Source: an uncultured Caryophanales bacterium
Lineage (GTDB): Bacteria; Bacillota_I; Bacilli_A; RF39; UBA660
Direction of reading: 5' to 3'
DNA length: 9,520 nucleotides
Assembly: GCA_946402785.1 (NCBI GenBank)
Contig: CAMIXP010000044.1
Location: 1 to 9,520, forward strand
The position numbers were made by a program, and so were the translations under genes. The notes beneath the pieces are model-generated. The model saw nothing but the letters and a program-made list of their open reading frames with translations. It was not told the origin of the DNA and ran no database searches. Within the stretch, counting starts at the first letter, position 1. Each line of letters opens with the position of its first letter. This document shows positions 6,673 to 9,520 of this stretch, piece by piece.

Positions 6673-8922
6673 TTACATCTCCTCTCTATAAGTATTCATA
6701 ACACTATCTTTAAATAGTTTCCTTGAATAACGTAGACTTATGAATAGAGACATAAGAATTAATATAACATATAAAATAATATAATCTATATTTGCAAAAT
6801 ATCGATTAACGGTATTGATAAATCCCACATGGATATATCCTCTACGATTGATTTCTGCAATCATTAAGAATGTGAAATAACTTAAGTTTGTTACAGTAAA
6901 TAGTTCAATCATTAACAGATTTCTACATACTTTTTTACTTGCACCTAACATTCTTAATATTGAATAATAGATATTTCTAGATTTTAAGATAATTTTAATA
7001 ACAAAATATGTAATAAAGAATAATACAAATACAAGTCCTAATGTCATTACAATCTTTAATACACGAATGATTTCTACTCCTGTTTCTTTTACTAGTGTAT
7101 CTTTGATTTTTAACGTATGATAACCCATATCTTGTAATTGTTTTTCTGTTTCATTTATATGATCTACATCTTTTACATATACACTCATTTGATATGAATC
7201 TTTACTAAATAAATCTTCATAATCATCAATATTCATGTAGATTGGGCCGCTATAATTCATTTCATATTCTTTTTGATTATAGTTTGGTAAATCTAAGATT
7301 TGATTTATATTCTTTTTGTTATATGTTTTTGCGATTGTGAAATAACTTGTTTTTGTGTAATAAATATTGGATACGGTTACACTGATTGTTTGTCCTACAC
7401 AATTGAATTTATCACAACGATAATTCTCTTCTTCTGAAATATATACTTTTCCTCGATCAATCCAAGCATTGGGTGTTAGTTTTAAAAAGTTTGAATAATA
7501 ATCCATTTGATAGATTCGATTTACAAAATCAATTTTAATTCTACTATAGGTTCTATGAACTCTTGTATGAAGTTCTTTTAATTTTGAATCAGATACATAC
7601 ATGATTAGTTGATTCTGACTAGTTGTCCCTTCTGGAATATAACGAACTCCTACAATCGTGTATGCTTCTGTTTTATTTAGGGTTCCTGTTGCTGGATCAA
7701 ATGCGAATATTTCATGATTTAAGATTTTATCAGGATCTTTTGGAAGTGCATAACTACCCTCTTCTGCTTCTAATACAATTTCATTATCATTCTCTGGTAA
7801 TCTACCTTTTAAATGATCTATCTTTAGTAACGATATACTTTTAGCATTGGCGTTATACCATTCCGTTTCATCTGCTTCTGCAAAATCAAAAATATAGTCG
7901 GCTGTCATATCATTTTCTACTACATAATCAATATTTTTTAATTTCTTAATGGTTTCAACTTCTTCTGCTGTGAAGAATGTTTTATCCTTTTTATTAAAGA
8001 TAATTCTATGATCATTTAGATCTTGAAATACATAATTATATCCTTGTTTTGACAATTCATATTCTCCTTCTTTAAAGAAAGAGTATTCTCCCATTAGAGC
8101 ACATACAATAAAGGAATAAACAGCAAATAATAAGATAAATTTTATACAAATATTAAAGGTGTTTCGAATTCCTAATTTGATTTCATCCCATAGACGAATA
8201 TTTTTAAAAGAATATTGATCTAAAGAAATATTTTGTTTTTCAAAATCCACTTGTTTTTTGTCTTCTAGTACTCTTCCATCATGCATAGTTATTTTTCTTG
8301 TAACATAATCGGCTACTTGTTCAAAGTTATGGGTAACAATAATAATTAATTTGTCTTTGGAAATTTCTCTTAATAATTCAATAATACTTTCTGCTGAACG
8401 TTTATCCAAGTTTCCAGTTGGTTCATCTGCAATGATGACTGGAACATCTTTTGCTAATGCTCTTGCAATCGCAACTCTTTGTTTTTGACCACCAGATAAT
8501 TTAGATACTTTGGTGTTCTTATATTTCAACATATCGACTCTTTTTAATAAAGTCAGAATCTTCTGTTTCCTTTCTTTTTGACAAACTCCATTTAATGATA
8601 AAATTACATCAATATTTTGATAGACTGTATAACTATTAATTAAATTAAAGTTTTGGTATATGTTTCCTATATATTTTCTACGATAGACTTCCCAATCTTT
8701 TTCTATATAGTGACTGGTTTCTTTTCCTTCTACAAACATTTCTCCTTCTTCATAGGTTTCTAAACCTGAGATAACGTTTAATAAGGTTGATTTTCCAGAA
8801 CCAGATTCACCTGTAATTGCAACAAACTCTCCGATATCAAATGATAAATTTACTTTAGAGAATCCTGTTGCAATGACTCCTTTACTATAATAGAACTTTG
8901 ATACATTTTTTAACTGAATCAT
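6673..8922 (-). CDS. Fused ABC ATPase-permease, MacB/FtsX-like, first of tandem pair
   Basis: From ATG 8922 the protein has 749 residues. The ATPase domain (about 1-222) holds Walker A GESGSGKS (38-45), Q-loop Q90, signature LSGGQ (142-146), Walker B VIIADE (D166, E167), D-loop NLD (171-173) and H-loop H198. TM1 (about 255-278) follows after a short linker. A large extracellular domain (about 279-617) precedes TM2-TM4 (about 619-646, 668-689, 712-731), with the FtsX-type motif SILRMLGASKKV after TM2. This 1+3 helix layout is that of MacB-type transporters. The extracellular domain contains GRLPENDNEIVLE (373-385) and a CxxxxC pair (C503, C508). ATG 8922 was chosen because AGGAAGTGAT precedes it. 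An in-frame ATG at 8952 overlaps the promoter's -10 box and has no RBS. The protein probably pairs with the product of the next gene. No substrate or regulator gene is visible nearby. Confidence 0.88.
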   Translation of the reverse strand: MIQLKNVSKFYYSKGVIATGFSKVNLSFDIGEFVAITGESGSGKSTLLNVISGLETYEEGEMFVEGKETSHYIEKDWEVYRRKYIGNIYQNFNLINSYTVYQNIDVILSLNGVCQKERKQKILTLLKRVDMLKYKNTKVSKLSGGQKQRVAIARALAKDVPVIIADEPTGNLDKRSAESIIELLREISKDKLIIIVTHNFEQVADYVTRKITMHDGRVLEDKKQVDFEKQNISLDQYSFKNIRLWDEIKLGIRNTFNICIKFILLFAVYSFIVCALMGEYSFFKEGEYELSKQGYNYVFQDLNDHRIIFNKKDKTFFTAEEVETIKKLKNIDYVVENDMTADYIFDFAEADETEWYNANAKSISLLKIDHLKGRLPENDNEIVLEAEEGSYALPKDPDKILNHEIFAFDPATGTLNKTEAYTIVGVRYIPEGTTSQNQLIMYVSDSKLKELHTRVHRTYSRIKIDFVNRIYQMDYYSNFLKLTPNAWIDRGKVYISEEENYRCDKFNCVGQTISVTVSNIYYTKTSYFTIAKTYNKKNINQILDLPNYNQKEYEMNYSGPIYMNIDDYEDLFSKDSYQMSVYVKDVDHINETEKQLQDMGYHTLKIKDTLVKETGVEIIRVLKIVMTLGLVFVLFFITYFVIKIILKSRNIYYSILRMLGASKKVCRNLLMIELFTVTNLSYFTFLMIAEINRRGYIHVGFINTVNRYFANIDYIILYVILILMSLFISLRYSRKLFKDSVMNTYREEM

Positions 8923-8925
8923 GTC

Positions 8926-8935
8926 ATCACTTCCT
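8926..8935 (-). promoter_or_regulatory. Ribosome binding site that decides the start of the first ABC gene
   Basis: AGGAAGTGAT on the minus strand matches the anti-Shine-Dalgarno complement AGGAGGTGAT at 9 of 10 bases and lies 3 nt before ATG 8922, an acceptable distance when measured from the GGAAG core. The upstream in-frame ATG (8952) is preceded only by AT-rich promoter sequence. Confidence 0.7.
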
Positions 8936-8950
8936 ATTCTATTCTTAATC

Positions 8951-8959
8951 ATTATATCA
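8951..8959 (-). promoter_or_regulatory. Extended -10 promoter of the ABC transporter operon
   Basis: The minus strand reads TGATATAAT, a perfect extended -10 element (TGn followed by TATAAT at 8951-8956). No good -35 is found 16-18 bp upstream (the sequence is ACACAC-like), which is usual for extended -10 or activator-dependent promoters. Transcription would start near 8944, giving a leader of about 22 nt. This excludes the ATG at 8952 from the message. Confidence 0.65.
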
Positions 8960-8975
8960 CAATTTTGATTTATGT

Positions 8976-9002
8976 GTGTTTATACAATTCATACACTATA
9001 AA
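8976..9002 (-). promoter_or_regulatory. Possible regulator-binding site upstream of the ABC promoter
   Basis: The segment 8976-8996 has GTGT...ACAC arms. Within it ATACA occurs twice, 9 bp apart (8982-8986 and 8991-8995, plus strand). A 6-bp TTTATA/TATAAA inverted repeat spans 8979-9002. It lies about 30-55 bp upstream of the predicted transcription start, where an activator would bind to compensate for the missing -35. The symmetry is imperfect and the DNA is AT-rich, so this is tentative. Confidence 0.2.
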
Positions 9003-9021
9003 AAGACCATTGGGTCTTTTT
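9000..9021 (-). terminator. Intrinsic terminator of the DUF1846 gene
   Basis: AAAAAGACC (9000-9008) and GGTCTTTTT (9013-9021) form a perfect 9-bp stem with a 4-nt loop, overlapping the TAA stop codon of the upstream gene. The minus strand has five Ts at the 3' side of the stem and then ATAG. It separates the DUF1846 gene from the ABC operon promoter about 45 bp further on. The symmetry could also allow function in the opposite direction. Confidence 0.75.
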
Positions 9022-9520
9022 ATTCATCTAAGAATTCATTTTCACAAGTTAGATTTATTTTTAAATCTTTTAATGTTTTCTTATCACTACCGGTAACAAT
9101 ATAAGTTGCATGTGCTTCTGCCCCTTTTAGTTTCGGAAGAGCAGCCATTGCCGTAGCAGCCATAGGGTTTGTTACAGAACAAATACTTAAAGCAGTTAAT
9201 ACTTCAGAAAGTGTCAATCTTTCTTCATTCCCCATTTCTTTCTTTAACTTTAAGATTGGTTCTAATACAGCAGGTGACAATAAATAAATATCTGGAATTC
9301 CGCTTAGATGTTTTAAGGCATTTAAAACAGCGGTTCCTGCAGGAGTCATTAAGTCCGTTTGTTTTCCCGTAATAATCTTTTTTCCTGCTTTGATGGCAAT
9401 GACTGGTAAACCTTTTTCTTTCTTCTTTTTCTCAAGAGCTGGTTTAATCACATCTAAGTAATTTTCATCGATTTGTAATTCATTCATTAATAGTTTTACT
9501 TTTTTATAGGTTTCTTCATC
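9020..9520 (-). CDS. DUF1846-family protein, C-terminal part (5' end cut by window)
   Basis: The visible 166 residues match the C-terminal region of DUF1846 proteins, a family of about 500 residues common in Bacillota whose biochemical role is, to my knowledge, not established. Matching segments include AIKAGKKIITGKQTDLMTPAG, LTALSICSVTNPMA, PKLKGAEAHATYIVTGSD and, near the end, INLTCENEF. The frame stays open to base 9520 (DEETYKKVKLLMNELQ). The first in-frame ATG, at 9487, has no ribosome binding site and lies inside conserved sequence, so it is internal; about 330 N-terminal residues should lie beyond the window. No signal peptide or membrane helix is seen in this part, and the protein is probably cytoplasmic. 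A hairpin terminator follows the stop directly, so it is not co-transcribed with the ABC genes. Confidence 0.85.
   Translation of the reverse strand, partial: DEETYKKVKLLMNELQIDENYLDVIKPALEKKKKEKGLPVIAIKAGKKIITGKQTDLMTPAGTAVLNALKHLSGIPDIYLLSPAVLEPILKLKKEMGNEERLTLSEVLTALSICSVTNPMAATAMAALPKLKGAEAHATYIVTGSDKKTLKDLKINLTCENEFLDE

Noticed and set aside
7623..7844. Plus-strand open frame of 73 codons
   Set aside because: Antisense to the extracellular domain of the first ABC protein, Leu/Tyr-rich shadow sequence without RBS or homology.
4229..8922. LolCDE/MacAB-TolC-like tripartite efflux system
   Set aside because: No membrane-fusion protein or outer-membrane channel gene is present and the setting looks gram-positive. 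Only the MacB-like topology is shared.
9169..9372. Plus-strand open frame of 67 codons
   Set aside because: Antisense to conserved DUF1846 sequence; no independent support.
9020..9487. DUF1846 gene as a complete 155-residue protein starting at ATG 9487
   Set aside because: The frame is open through the window edge, the residues before this ATG fit the family, and there is no ribosome binding site. It is an internal methionine.
1..9520. UGA-as-tryptophan genetic code (Mycoplasma-like)
   Set aside because: The Trp codons checked are TGG and no gene needs TGA read-through. Absence of TGA among only six stop codons is not informative by itself.

Overview
The window is AT-rich (roughly 30% G+C by eye), and every supported gene lies on the minus strand. 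Gene content (murC, a stand-alone queH, a DUF1846 protein, MacB/FtsX-type ABC transporters), strong AGGAGG-type ribosome binding sites and very AT-rich promoters suggest a low-GC Bacillota, of Bacilli/Erysipelotrichia or a related uncultured gut lineage. This is inference; there is no rRNA marker. Tryptophan is read from TGG at every Trp codon checked, and the six visible stop codons are five TAA and one TAG with no TGA. The standard bacterial code therefore fits, and a Mycoplasma-type code is not needed.

In transcription order, from high to low coordinates: (1) The 3' part of a DUF1846-family gene runs off the right edge (9020-9520) and ends in a hairpin terminator (9000-9021). (2) A two-gene operon follows (8922-4229), driven by an extended -10 promoter at 8951-8959. 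It encodes two different fused ATPase-permease proteins with MacB-like topology: N-terminal ABC ATPase, one TM helix, a large extracellular domain, three TM helices. They are separated by 2 nt, with the second gene's RBS inside the end of the first, and the operon closes with a terminator at 4190-4221. (3) A second transcription unit begins at a probable promoter overlapping that terminator's T-run. It encodes an acyl-CoA ligase-like AMP-forming enzyme with a Lys/Glu-rich tail, a small P-loop kinase-like protein, and the epoxyqueuosine reductase QueH. (4) murC, with its own promoter at 1114-1142, runs off the left edge.

murC (peptidoglycan precursor synthesis) and queH (tRNA queuosine modification) are housekeeping genes. 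The most interesting part is the tandem ABC pair. Both proteins keep all ATPase motifs, so they may form a heterodimer. They are asymmetric: only the downstream one has an insert of about 120 residues between ATPase and membrane domain, and only the upstream one has a CxxxxC motif in the extracellular domain. The extracellular domains look internally duplicated. No sensor kinase, response regulator or substrate gene is visible in the window, so the substrate is unknown.

Two gene starts differ from the longest possible reading frame. The upstream ABC gene most likely starts at 8922, because the ATG at 8952 lies inside the -10 box. queH most likely starts at ATG 1769, because the GTG at 1778 is part of the Shine-Dalgarno sequence. 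The DUF1846 gene has no start in the window. No intergenic gap exceeds 300 bases, and I saw no tRNA, rRNA, CRISPR array or insertion sequence.
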